A stretch of 64,000 nt of DNA, taken from assembly GCA_039881145.1 (NCBI GenBank), contig JAYKKI010000095.1, positions 1,299,501 through 1,363,500 of the forward strand, written 5' to 3'. Below the pieces are notes generated by a model. That model was given only the letters and a program-made list of their open reading frames with translations, made no database searches and was not told where the DNA came from. Source of the DNA: Druceiella hillmani. Lineage: Eukaryota > Arthropoda > Insecta > Lepidoptera > Hepialidae. This document shows, piece by piece, positions 13,301-25,080 of this stretch; the stretch's first letter is position 1, and the number at the start of each line of letters is the position of its first letter. The position numbers and the translations under genes are program-made.

Positions 13301-13984
13301 GAGTAAAAAATATTATTTGCATTTTTAATTGAATTTTACACGACAAAATGATCATATATACATGAAAGTAGGAATAAATAATATAAAAAGGAATAAAGTT
13401 TATTTAAAACACAGCATTTAGTTAAGGCTTGTATTAACCAAAATTATTTTAGTTTTACTTATTCACAACAAGACGTATTGACGAAATGCTTAAATTATTG
13501 CCCAAAGAATTATTAATTAGTTGACGTTTTGTCAATTGAAATATTATGGTCTTTTGTTAAATAAAACAAACGAGCATTAATGTACTTCTCAACTATAGAT
13601 TTCATTCAATCGGTTACAAAACTAATTGAAGGAAAAGCTTCACATTGATGAAGAGCAATGCAATCAAATATCCCCATGGATGTGACATGATTTAAAGCTT
13701 TAATTATAATTTTATTCTTATCGAACTTAAAGCTTGAGTCCAGATTAAGTCAATGGCCGTAATTAGAAATACAACACCCTCTTTACCTCCTGCTGTATAG
13801 TTACCACCTAAACCAATGCCTACGTCAACATGACTGTGAGAATATCTTGCATTTCAATCGACGCAAAAACATATTACCATTTTATCAATGGCATGGCTGA
13901 TCGAAATTTGGTAATGCTTTTAGATATAAATTGGGACTGCCTTTTGGGTACAAATATCTTTTATCAGTTTTTCCATCCAGTGAC
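10301..13984. other. AT-rich stretch with faint repeat relics, no gene
   Basis: It has no counterpart in the 21-25 kb duplicate, so it was inserted here or lost there. Fragments such as TAAGGGTTCCGT (near 11534) and AACAGACTCAGAGCC (near 11960) resemble the common insect repeat ending in a run of CAGACAGAC and 'ggaaccc'. A 67-codon frame at 12969-13172 (+) has no recognisable motif and is probably chance. Confidence 0.45.
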
Positions 13985-14582
13985 TTTAATCAATTTCTCT
14001 TTTTAAAGAGGTCTTTAGGGTATCCAATGGCGTGTTTTGAACGAGACAACCCATCCAATTCAGACTTAAATTGAAATAAGGGCTAAAATATTAAATATTC
14101 AAAATTTAAAAGTTTACCCATTACTCGAATTGCCATAAGTCATAAATCAAAATTTATTCATCTAGATACACGCATGTGTATAATCATTTACTCTTTTTAA
14201 ACAAAACTTTTTTTGTCAGGAATACATACGTTTTATTTACACAACGTTAAAAATATTATATATGAAAGTAGTGTTTAATAGTGTTTAATCAATTTCTCTT
14301 TTTAAAGAGGTCTTTAGGGTATCCAATGACGTGTTTTGAACGAGACAACCCATCCAATTCAGACTTAAATTGAAATAAGGGCTAAAATATTAAATATTCA
14401 AAATTTAAAAGTTTACCCATTACTCGAATTGCCATAAGTCATAAATCAAAATTTATTCATCTAGATACACGCATGTGTATAATCATTTACTCTTTTTAAA
14501 CAAAACTTTTTTTGTCAGGAATACATACCGTTTATTTACACAACGTTAAAAATATTATATATAAAAATAGTGTTTAACGTAT
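13985..14582. repeat. Recent 299-bp tandem duplication
   Basis: Two adjacent copies (about 13985-14283 and 14284-14582) are offset by exactly 299 bases. They differ at only a handful of sites (for example ATGGCG/ATGACG and ATACGTTTT/ATACCGTTT). This is by far the youngest large duplication in the window. Neither copy carries a gene-like frame. Confidence 0.95.
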
Positions 14583-14876
14583 TTAAACTTTTACCATCAA
14601 TAATTTCTTTATTTCTTTAATCTATATTTTTTAAATGAATGAAAAAAACAAGTCAGTCGTTTGTTTTCATGTCACTATTATACTGGATAATTATTATATA
14701 AATTCAATTGCTATAAAATTTAAAACTTATGTCTCATTAGTTAACTATCCCAAACATATTAACGTTATTAATGCTTATACGATAATGACGTCTAGTGTCC
14801 TGTAACGACGTCGTTAATAACGTATTTTCAAAATTAATATAATGTATTCAAATTAACTTACCGAATATACATACAC

Positions 14877-14878
<2 letters not shown>

Positions 14879-14943
<65 letters not shown>

Positions 14944-14993
14944 TATATGTGTATATATATAAATAAATAAATATATATATATATATATATATA
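14879..14993. repeat. (AT)n microsatellite with CA and AAAT interruptions
   Basis: Long AT run, then ACACACAC, then a second AT run broken by AAATAAATAAAT. Confidence 0.95.
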
Positions 14994-15129
14994 TTTCCTT
15001 TCGTTGGCTTTTATTTTTGCGTGTATTTATGATATAGAAGTCAATTTCTGCATTCTAATGTACAATGATCAACGGAGCGTTACCCAGTATTCTATCTGGG
15101 ACTAAAGTATATAACGTTGTGCCAAAAAC

Positions 15130-15830
15130 AACCTAGGATCACATCCGCATCGCGCGTCCCACGCCTACTTATAATTTCTAATTATATTTTATGCTAGGTC
15201 TCTAGTCATTCTGCAAAGAAGGGTCTCGATATACCTATACAAACACACGGACACCAAAATAATTACATAAGGGTTTTGTTTTTATATTTTGACATATAGA
15301 GCTCTATACATGAAGGGTTTTATGATGTTATGAAATCTATATTCATAATACACGACCAGGTTACGCTTAGGGGTCTTAAATGTAATTTTAATAAAAATAC
15401 CTTATCTCATAAGGCAATGTTGCGAAATTTAATGGCTTCCATTTCCATTAGTTTCGGATTTATTTGGCGTAACTTCAGATTTTTCTTTTTTTCATAAATT
15501 GTTACATTCAATGCGTATTATATGGTGAACTCTTTTTGTGAATGAAATGTTAACAATTGTGATTTTGTATACTGCAATGTCATCTTCTGTAGCATTGAGG
15601 TAAGTAATAACTGTTGTGACTCATATTGAACGGTTTTATCACGTTTTTCTCGCTTTCATTGAATAGATCTGAAATACTGAGAGTATTTTTATTCCTTTCT
15701 AAAAGTATTCTATATTGCTTCGTTCGGTTTAAACAATTTAAGCTACTAAACTTTTTTTAATACTTAAAATGACATACTCTAATTCGTTTTTTCTTTTAAT
15801 TTTTTCAATTCCATCAAGAAAGGAAAATCT
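15130..15830. repeat. Old duplicated block, second part (pairs with 24280-25080)
   Basis: Matches the 24.3-25.1 kb segment in the same order and orientation. Shared landmarks are TCTAGTCATTCT, AATGTAATTTTAA, GTTGTGACTCAT / TTATGACTCAT with TTGAACGGTTTTA, and TTGCTTCRTTC. The first part of the duplication ends near 10.3 kb here but near 23.55 kb in the partner, so about 4 kb of extra DNA separates the parts in this copy. Confidence 0.65.
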
Positions 15831-16146
15831 GGTTTGGATTTCAAAGTATTGTTGAAAGAAAAGTTTGACTTGGATTTCAAAATATTTTTGGTATTTTTCA
15901 TCCCACAAAAATGATACATTTCTCTTACAAAAGTTGTTCAAAGACTCAGCAATTTCTACTTTTGATGTAAATTTTCTGTAGTAACTCGACGAAAATAGAC
16001 GAACAATAGATCCTTTCAATGAAGTCCAGTACATCTCCGCTGTTGTCCATTCTATATGATATTGATTGACATTTATCTTGCTTATAAGTACGATACATGC
16101 CATACAATAGCCTTAGTATAATAAGGAGTCCGATGGTAGCCAGCAA
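15738..16146 (-). pseudogene. Ty3/gypsy reverse transcriptase-RNase H remnant
   Basis: On the minus strand two overlapping frames show the end of a Ty3/gypsy reverse transcriptase. There is an SSYYRKF motif, then about 12 residues on an IAESLNNFCK-type segment, then FLWDEKYQKYFE, which corresponds to the family's F-x-W-x-x-x-x-Q-x-x-F-E block leading into RNase H. A later NELEYVILSIKKS segment resembles the end of RNase H (E-x-L-x-V-x-x-A-I-K-K). The RNase H middle, with its catalytic acids, is missing. An internal YFEIQ repeat and a frame change near 16100 show that the copy is broken. No LTRs, gag or integrase were found nearby. It is a dead fragment. Confidence 0.6.
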
Positions 16147-18262
16147 ATCACTTTTGGTGGCCAGGTGAAGTCAAAATTCATCTAGAGTGGACGATTATTG
16201 TTTCTTTTTTACACTGCTGCTTGTCCATTATGTATTACACAAAGGCAATTAAAACTTTTACTAAATAAACGTCCTTCTCGAACAGAACATAACACTCAGA
16301 TACCATTTTATTCATTATAATTCCTCAGTGCAATATCGTAAAAAAGATCACACCGTAAATGGCAGAGCATTATATTAGCATCGCGCGTGCAGCAGATATG
16401 GACATAATCACCATGTACTGTGGCGTATTCAGGAAGACAAGTTAAACAAACCAAATTTTATACAAGACTACTTTATGAATATGATTACAAGGAAATATAC
16501 AGAAAATGAGTACGTAGATCAAGGTATTTATATCTGATTATTACTTATATCACACTAATCATTAACTTAAAAATTTGTCATTAGACAGGTTCGCTTTAGT
16601 TTGTCATAAAAATTTTATTACGCCCGCATTATTTTATTCAATAAAATGTTTTATTACTAATTGGTTGTCTTTATGTAACAGCGTTAATATTAATGCGTTA
16701 ATATTATTTCTGTTTATGTAAAAATTATTTACGGATTGTTTTATGAATCCAAAAAAAATATAGGGAGTTTTCTGGAAATAGCAGCATCGACAATGCGACT
16801 TGTTTCCTCAAGTAATGAATCATAAAATATTTAAATAAAATTTCGTAAAATATTTAAATTAAAAATCAGTCTTACTATCATTTATTCGGACCATGTTAAT
16901 ATTTTTATTGTATTTGCAACTAAAAATTCCATTTTAATTTACGACCATTTTTAAGGGAGTTTTATCATTTTCAAAAATATCAAAACTGTTTTGATATTTC
17001 TTCATTTTTTCTGTAAAATAAAATGTTTTGAATGTTCATAAAATTAGTAACATTTAAAATTTCTTCGGTAGAATTTATGATTTGCAGTTTTGAAAGATTC
17101 TCCTATAGCAATAAATTTGTCTGACATATGTTTATGTACGTGGAATTCCACAAATAAGTAAATAAAGGAATTAATTATATTTTCACCCTAGATTTCGACT
17201 CCGTTACATACCACTACAAAACGTGATTTGAGTACGAGAAAACTTCCTCCTGAAAGGCGATTTGTTTAATTTAAGTGGTAGATACACGACATTATAAACT
17301 GAATGACGGGACCATAATTTGTCGACGTAAACCATTTCCTTTTTCATTAAAAACTTCTCTTCTCCACTTTTTGCTATCGTGCCCGAGTACAATGACAAAA
17401 CAAAGCAAGGAATGACAAAAATACGACCGAAACAGCGTTCACGGAAGGAGATAAAAAGGAAAAAAAAAGGCAAATAACTCGAACAAAAAAGTTGCGAATA
17501 AATTTTTGCACAAGAATTATGAAATTCAATACAGCGTCGGCAGCGGGGCAGCGACAAAAAATGCGTAAAGCCAGAACGACCATAAAGACAGTAAACTCGC
17601 TCAGGTAACGTGCATTAATCTTTTTAAAACATCGATGGAATAAGGTAAACGAAATGCGAAGTTACAAATCTGAAAATGTAAATTGTGCGCTTTAAACTTA
17701 ATTAAGCAGTTACCAGAAATATACCAAGGGTTCGAGGATATAAATCAACTCGACTATGTGTAACTAAGTGTACTGACTAAAAAAAGAATTATATTTGGGA
17801 TTAATTGCCAAATTGGAGAAGAAATTTGTTATGAATGTCAAAGTGGCACTACGTTATTCTTTGAGCTTATTTTTATTCTAAGATCATGATTTCTACCCAG
17901 AAATACAAAATTTACAAGACATTTACAAGACATCCATAAGATCTGTGATTACATATAATTTAGAAATCTAAACCTTAACTAAAAGTTTAAAAAATAATCA
18001 GACTTGCAATTATTAAAGTGAATCCTATTGCGTCAAGCTATCTCGATGGCATAAGAGAAAATAAGTAATAGTTTTGAGGTCTATGAGAAACACATAGATC
18101 TTAACATTATTAAAAACAATAATATTAACAGAACGAACTGGACCTCTAATTTAATTAGATTGGGGTAGAACGATCCTGCCAATAAAGAACTTTTTCAAGA
18201 CCTATGAGAAATAGGAAAAGAACAGGTCAAGAGTGAGATAGATTGATTGTTTGGAAAGTGGA

Positions 18263-18265
<3 letters not shown>
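16147..18265. other. AT-rich stretch without a recognisable gene
   Basis: A purine-rich tract at about 17390-17580 gives two overlapping minus-strand frames (17204-17583). Their composition is low-complexity and no motif is recognisable. Nothing else stands out. Confidence 0.5.

Positions 18266-18304
<39 letters not shown>
18266..18304. repeat. (AT)n microsatellite
   Basis: Pure AT dinucleotide run of about 39 bases. Confidence 0.95.
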
Positions 18305-18307
<3 letters not shown>

Positions 18308-18479
18308 TGTAGTGAAATATATTCGCTGGGCGTTCTCCAGGGACAGGCATTCCTATGATGACCTTAAAGGAAAGTCGTGATTCACCCTAGGCTCACAGCC
18401 ATATATCTATAAATTTTAAAACAGGTATTGTATACCATTGCAATAGAGGGATTTTATTACCGTTTTTTTATATTAACCA

Positions 18480-19870
18480 TGAGAAAGGATTTTGAGAGGA
18501 AAAATGCAGTAATAAAAAAGTAATAAATGTGAAGTTCGTGTATTAATTTACTGCGTTTGCATATGCATCGCGAAACAATATTTGCATTGAATACCGTATA
18601 TATATTTATTGCGAATACGGATGTATTTGAAACATTGAATTCCACATATTAATTTACGGCGTATACGGATACATTATCGAATGTTATGTAAGAAGTGTTT
18701 CATAATTTACAAGAATCAATGAATTACATATGTTTATTTACTACATCTAAAGATGCATTATAAAACAGTACACAAGGAGCCAGAATTCTGCATATTTATT
18801 TACTCCATACACGTATACTTGACGGAACAGTGTAAAAGAAGCACTGTTTCCTTCTATTCTGTACATGATTTACTTCGTTTCACTTCGTATACATTATACT
18901 TCATTTATGGGTGGTTTATGGCAGAGAGTATAAAAAACATTGAATTTCAAGTGTTCATTCCCTATCTATACAGATGCATTACGGAATGGTATATTTGATT
19001 TCCGCAAGTCTATCTACTGCATTTAAAGATAGATACATTATGAAATAATATGTAAGAAACAATAAAGTTCGGATGTTTATTTGCTGCGTATATGAATTCA
19101 TTACGAAACAATATATCAAAACAGCAATTAATTCAATATAATATTTTCTTCCTTTATTAATGCGTTATGGCAGAATACATAAAAATCATTGAATTCCTCA
19201 TGTTTATTTATTCTGTACACAAATACGTTATGAGACAATACATAAAAATCATTGAATTCCTCATGTTTATTTATTCTGTACACAAATACGTTATGAGACA
19301 ATACATAAAAATCATTGAATTCTTCATGTTTATTTATTCTGTACACAAATACGTTATGAGACAATACATAAAAATCATTGAATTCCTCATGTTTATTTAT
19401 TATGTACACAAATACGTTATGAGACAATACATAAAAATCATTGAATTCCTCATGTTTATTTATTAGGTACACAAATACGTTATGAGACAATACATAAAAA
19501 TCATTGAATTCCTCATGTTTATTTATTCTATACACAAATACGTTATGAGACAATACATAAAAATCATTGAATTCCTCATGTTTATTTATTCTGTACACAA
19601 ATACGTTATGAGACAATACATAAAGAACATTGAATTCCACACGTTCATTTACTGTTTATATCCATTGTAGAGTAGTACATAAGAAGTATTTAACTGCGAT
19701 TTTTTTTATTTACAGCATATACGGGTGCATTATGAAATATTATTAAGAAGCATTGAACCCCATATGTATGTTTACAGCGTAAGGGGTTGCATTATGGAAC
19801 AGTTTACAAGAATTCCGCCTTTTTTTTATTATATATAAGGATACGTCATAGAATATTATGTAAGACGAAT
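18480..19870. repeat. 63-bp satellite array with homogeneous core and decayed flanks
   Basis: In the core, units start at 19165, 19228, 19291, 19354, 19417, 19480, 19543 and 19606, exactly 63 bases apart and nearly identical. Each contains TTATGAGACAATACATAAAA, ATCATTGAATTCCTCATG and TTTATTTATTCTGTACACAA. Out to about 18480 and 19870 the same unit is recognisable but increasingly diverged (GAATTC, TTTATTTACTGC, GCATTATGRAACA landmarks). This is the usual pattern of unequal exchange: a young centre and old edges. Because 63 is divisible by three and the unit lacks stops in several frames, long repetitive frames run on both strands (170 codons minus, 99 and 62 codons plus). They have no other sign of being genes. 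Confidence 0.95.
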
Positions 19871-21375
19871 AAGTGTAGTAAAATTGAAAGAAATGAAAAA
19901 TGTAATTTTTTTTAATAATCGTAATCCAAATAAGTTCAACGCGATATGAACGACGAAATGCAAGATGTTAACTTGCATCACTGGTACAGTAGCATAATTT
20001 CTTTACTGGCAAAGAAATTATCGAAAGAAATTACGAGGATTAGTTTGTCAATAAAGAAATAAAATCATATTGTTTGTTGTATTTTCTTAATTGTTGTTTA
20101 TATTTCTCTTGGCTTAAGTGCTTGAAATTCTAACGTACTGCATGGAAGATTTTATATAATCTGCACAATGAGTTAAAAAAATTTAACTCATGTCAACCCA
20201 AAATTGTTTGTTTGCGGTTTTATTTCTTCATCACGGTGCGTCCCTGGCCTCGTTATTTTTATAATTTAGAACCCAATTTGTAAAATAACAAGTTTTAAAT
20301 TGACCTATAATTTTACCCGCACCCATATAATTTTTCAACAGCCGATTCGATAGAAATCTAAAAATTATTAAACAATAGATCTAAAATTATAGAGAGGTAA
20401 ATACTAAAATGGTGAAATGTGTGTACAAACATTTATTTTGATAAATTTCATTGATAATTTTAAAAGATGCATACAATTACGATTTCACTTTCTTCCAGTT
20501 AGTAAAACTTAATGTGCAAATCGTAAATTTGCACATTATTTTATAAGGAACATAAATAAAAAGCTTTTCTGCCCTCACAGTCAACTTTTATGAAAGTAGG
20601 TCAATGGAAACTTATTTTTATACTATTATTTCCCTATATATTTTGGTTTTAAGTATATTTCAGTACTTTCTTTACTTGAATGTATTGAGGTTTTTTAAAT
20701 ACAGTAATATCAAAACAAAATAAAGTCAATGATTTTGTGTTTTTTTCCGAACTCCGTTCTCTTATTTCCGAATATTTTTTTTCCCTGCGTGAATCTAGAG
20801 AAAGTTTTCTATGAATATTAATTGCTACCTCGCGTTAAGAAAGAGATCTAATATTGAACAGATCTGAAACAAATTATTGTGTTGCTATAACAAAGCCTCA
20901 CCATTCGCGGATGTGCTATTCGCGGTTTTGTGTATTCGCTGTTTGCGATTTGAGAAATTTTATTTCTCCTTGGATAATAAGTTTACACAAATACATTCTC
21001 ATAAAAGCACACGCATTCGTGAAGGCATACGGTAAGGCGAATACGAAAAATAGAGAAAAAGTACAGTCATTCGGAGAATTAATGTAAGAAAAGTAACAAT
21101 ATATTAGGTAACTTTACTAGTAAAATGGATACTTCTGAACAGTCAAAACCGTCAAGAAATAAAGTATGTTAGGAAAAAATATGGACTGAATACATTGTTC
21201 TACAACGAATTGAAATTTAATTTGTAATTAAGCACGCTAGTAATTGATGAGATTAGTTTGCATTTTTCCTTATCAGAAGAAAGCAATTCCTGGAAATATT
21301 TTGTGCACATAAATATTTTCATAAGCTTGTTTTGATTTTAATTTTAAAAATATTATGAAAATGAGAATTCAGAAA
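19871..21375. other. AT-rich stretch with one small hairpin, no gene
   Basis: A perfect 11-bp stem (AATGTGCAAAT at 20511-20521 against 20527-20537) is present. A 77-codon frame at 20854-21087 (+) lies over several TTCGCGG-type repeats and resembles no known protein. Confidence 0.5.
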
Positions 21376-21462
21376 CAGTGCACTCCACGTCGCTCTTCCT
21401 CAGCAGACGGCGTCAGCATATCTTATTGCTAATTGATTTAATTAAGGTCAATTTAATTAAAC
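21376..21462 (-). repeat. Dispersed repeat core, copy 3
   Basis: On the minus strand it begins GTTTAATTAAATTGACCTTA, continues with CAATTAGCAATAAGATATGC and GACGCCGTCTGCTGAG, and ends GAGCGACGTGGAGTGCACTG. It is the copy with the clearest GC-rich 3' half. Confidence 0.65.
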
Positions 21463-22549
21463 AAACAAATGGTAAGGGCGCTTTTGCGTCTAACAAGTAA
21501 GTTCTTTGATATGTTGATTTGGGTCGTTAAGATTCTTTGGCAGTGAACCCGGCATTTGATCGGGGCGGAAACCAATGTCGGTTCTTTATTTAACTGATTT
21601 CATTTTGTCTCTGGTCTTCCATTGAAATCAGGTGTCAACATCACCTCGGTCGAAAGTGGCCTCTGTATATATAAGTCTGAGTGTAAAATTAAGTTTTTGT
21701 TTACTTGAATCGCGTAATTGAATTTAGCATTTTAGTGTCACATTTGTATTTGGTTTTATAGTCCGATAAACTAGTAATTTGTGCGTAACAATCCCCATTA
21801 AATTTTCTACTAATATTTTTGAAGATCCCTTTTGAATAATTTTCAAATTTAGCGTTTTCAAGACTGGTTACGCTTAATTTTGCAGTGCTTATATAATTTT
21901 TGTTATAGTATTAATGGTTCACGCAATATTTAGCTTTAAACTTTTCGTAAAGATGGCGAATTTAGAATGACCACGCCAACTTGACAAATTACTCGGAACA
22001 TGGCGCTTAACAATACTGCAAAAAGAAATTTAACGAATATAACTGAAATATTGGATGCACAACCGATTCTGATGATCTAAACTTACTTTTTTATCTCAAG
22101 TATTTAATTTATACGAATTGGTCATTAGCAAAATGGTAGCCGATAAAAATGATTACTGATGAGAACTTTTATGGTAATGTGAATAATATTTTTGAATTTT
22201 GTAAAATTAAGGTAATATTTATTTCTTCATTTATTTATCGTATAACATATCTTAAATTTAAAAAAAAGTTTACAACAATTATTTTTTCTCAATTTATTTT
22301 GCGATGTAGTTAAATCTCTTACTTCCTTCAAAATTTATCAAATATTATAGATAGGACGATATTCTTTCAAACAAATTCTATGTCAACGCATTAACATATA
22401 TAAGGATCGTTTTAAAAACATAATGTTTAACCGATTGCTTTATAAATTAAATAATTATGCTATTATATTGGCTTTATCAAAAGGTATTTAACCTAGTGAC
22501 GAGTATAAGTATGCAAAAAATTTCACAAAGAATAACTAACCGAATCAGG

Positions 22550-22595
22550 TTCAGATATTACTGAAAAGGGCTACCCCCTTTCAGTAATATCTGAA
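22550..22595. other. Perfect 17-bp hairpin
   Basis: Arm TTCAGATATTACTGAAA at 22550-22566 is exactly complementary to 22579-22595. The loop is AGGGCTACCCCC, which can itself pair partly. It is absent from the corresponding place in the 8-10 kb block, so it arose after the duplication. Confidence 0.85.
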
Positions 22596-22871
22596 AAAAA
22601 TATTTAAGAATAAAGATAATTAATAACTTTAAGAACATATATATTTACATGTAAAACTGTGTGCGGGAAATATGTGTCAGAACCACGGCACACTAAATAC
22701 TCTCTTATACCAGATGACGGGAGTAGAAGGTAATAAACAAATTCTTATTATGGAGCACTTCATCATATCTATGTACTGGCCAGATCAACAAATATTCTTT
22801 CAGTTACGTGTGATATTATTTAACAGAATTTCACTTCCAAAAAGAGGCACTACGATAAAAAATTGGATAAA

Positions 22872-23116
22872 AACAACCTTTAACATTTCATTCAGAGAGT
22901 AATTCATGGGCTATGCTATTGAATACAACCTTTAACATTTCGTCCAAAGAGTAATTCATGCTACAACCTTTAACATTTCATCCAGAGAGTAATTCATGGG
23001 CTATAACATTTCGTCATATACCTTTAACATTTCGTCCAGAGAGTAATTCATGAGTCTAGCTACAAGCTTTAACATTTCGTCCAGAGGGTAATTCATGGAC
23101 TATGCTATTGAATATT
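22872..23116. repeat. Minisatellite, irregular 37-56-bp units, about five copies
   Basis: Units contain CCTTTAACATTTCRTCCAGA and GAGTAATTCATG and begin near 22874, 22926, 22963, 23020 and 23065. The paired block has a single unit (near 9808-9840), so the array expanded only in this copy. Confidence 0.9.
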
Positions 23117-23720
23117 CAACTTTCTCGAGCCAAGTAACGAGGAAAATAAAAGTAAGTTATTCATTTAAAAAAATAAGATTTTTTGTGCTGTAGATATTTA
23201 CTCTAAAAATCACTTTTCAAAACGCCTCAGGTTAAAAGAGTCCGTAGGAGATAAAGTAATAGCCGAGGTTCCATAAAGTCGCAAACCCATAATTTTTTTG
23301 CATGAATTCATAATTAATATTGAAACAAAAATAATACTAAATTTTAGTTTAGGTAACCGTAGTGTTTATTACATTCTAAACATCGCTACAGTTGTATAAT
23401 TGCAATTATTTAAAACTTTTAAAGATTTTAAATAGTTTCGTCAACATGATAATTTACAATTTAGACTGATCTGTGTTATGATTTCTTTCATTATGATTTT
23501 AGTAACGCTCTTGGGAAGAGATTTCAATTTCATTTTATACATGTCTACGAAGAAACAAGTTTTATATATTAAGAATATGTAACTATGTGATTATATGACA
23601 TATGTAACTATATGAGGTTCTTTATTCTTTCATACCGACATAATTTCCAACCAATTTTAATAAATAAAGTGGGATTGCAACCAATATATTATCCCGAATA
23701 ACACAGATATTAGATATAAA

Positions 23721-23823
23721 TGTTGAAACAAAATTGAAACATATTTAGTCATCGTGTTTTCATATCTAATTTAATTAGATATGAAAACACGATGACTAAA
23801 TGTATTTCAATTTTGTTACAATT
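23721..23823. mobile_element. Near-perfect palindrome, ~50-bp arms
   Basis: The arms are centred on a 5-base loop at 23770-23774. The inner ~33 bp are perfectly complementary (for example TTTAGTCATCGTGTTTTCAT with its reverse complement), and the outer ~17 bp have two or three differences. It is too small to encode protein. The near-identity of the arms implies a recent inverted duplication or a small foldback transposon. Confidence 0.9.
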
Positions 23824-24279
23824 CCAGCCATTAAAAATTGTTTAATAGTAATGAACAAAAGTCTGCATAGGACTATTTTTTGCCAAATGAAAGCTGTTGC
23901 TGTACCGAGCTTATCGCTGAAGTTATTAAAGCACTTAATACATAAAAAAATTATTCTTTTAATTTTTTAATAACGATAGTTAATTCACTACATTAAAATA
24001 GTAACACTTTAAGGGTTTTGTTATATGTACCATTTTATTATATCGTCTAAAATTTAGTAAGTAGGATACTTTACATATATACAAAAAAATCAAAATTTAA
24101 AAAATATTTTTATCACTGAATTATTCCATGAATAATTGGAAACTTTTTCACTTTACTTGTACCACCAGACTCTCTTTCTTGCCAAATCTCAAGATTTTAA
24201 ATCATGGAGAACTACTTTGTAGGTTTTGACGTTAGAATAAAGAAGTTTGTATACGACCATAGGAACAAATACTTTAGTG

Positions 24280-25080
24280 TTGATATCTCTAGTCATTCTT
24301 CAGAAAATGAGTCACTATATAGACAAACAGACAGACGAACAACATAGTGATCGAATAAGGATTCTGACCTTTTATTCTGTTGTAAAACACCCTAAAAATG
24401 AATGACTTCATTATGTTATGAAGCCTGCATTACATAACATAACTGTCAATCAGATCTCAGAAGATAAGGTGTTTTGAAATGTAATTTTAAGATAAATGTC
24501 TTACAAATCATGGTTTGAAAGTTTAATGGTGTATTTTTAATTTTTGATTTTACTCTGTTTCCTAAATTTTAATATTCAATATATATAAATTTACGGATTA
24601 TTTTCGTCAATGAAATGATGATAATTATGAAAAAAATATTCATCGAATTGATTGTGTTTCAGAAATCATTCACGACGATGTTCTTTCTGGCAGGAGAAAA
24701 TTAAAATTTTTTTTTAGATTAATGAACAACGAATTTTTATTTTGCAGCAGAGGTAAAATTGTTTCATTTCTAATTTATGATTTCCCGTTCCTATTTTATT
24801 TTTATTTCATATACTAGTATTATCCCTTGCAGCGGTAGGGTATCGATAACTATTATGACTCATTTTGAACGGTTTTAATCACATTTTATCGTTTCCTTTT
24901 TTGGATAATTTAAAAATATTCTCATCTATTTCTTAAACGTTCCTAAAGCATTCAGTCTTGCTTCATTCAATATTGTAGAAGTTTTGTAATACCTAACTTT
25001 TTTAACCAATATAATTGTATCCTTTACTAAACGTTTTTGTTATTGTTGAAATTTCTTCAAGAAACAAAATATCAATTTGT
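24280..25080. repeat. Old duplicated block, copy 2, second part (pairs with 15130-15830)
   Basis: Carries the same ordered landmarks as 15.1-15.8 kb. Its left part, with AGACAAACAGACAGACGAAC, ACATAGTGATCGAATAAGG and CACCCTAAAAA, follows the layout of a widespread insect repeat tail (CAGACAGAC ... gtgat ... aaggnttc ... accctaaaa). This suggests the duplicated segments are themselves old transposon copies. Confidence 0.6.

Larger units (their letters stand above)
21376..23560. repeat. Old duplicated block, copy 2 (pairs with 8150-10300)
   Basis: Direct-orientation partner of the 8-10 kb block, with matches over about 2.1 kb. It differs by a local minisatellite expansion at 22872-23116 and a hairpin at 22550-22595. 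A 76-codon frame at 22672-22902 has a 50-codon counterpart without indels at 9583-9732, both beginning M-x-QNHGTLN, but no known protein family is recognised. Confidence 0.75.

Noticed and set aside
17204..17583. Two overlapping minus-strand frames of 69 and 117 codons
   Set aside because: They come from a purine-rich tract with biased composition; no motif or splice support.
19128..19640. 170-codon repeat protein on minus and 99-codon frame on plus
   Set aside because: Both are by-products of a 63-bp satellite whose unit length is a multiple of three; no promoter, splice site or non-repeat coding sequence accompanies them.
18480..19870. Regularly spaced repeats as a CRISPR array
   Set aside because: The repeats are head-to-tail without unique spacers, and the genome is eukaryotic.
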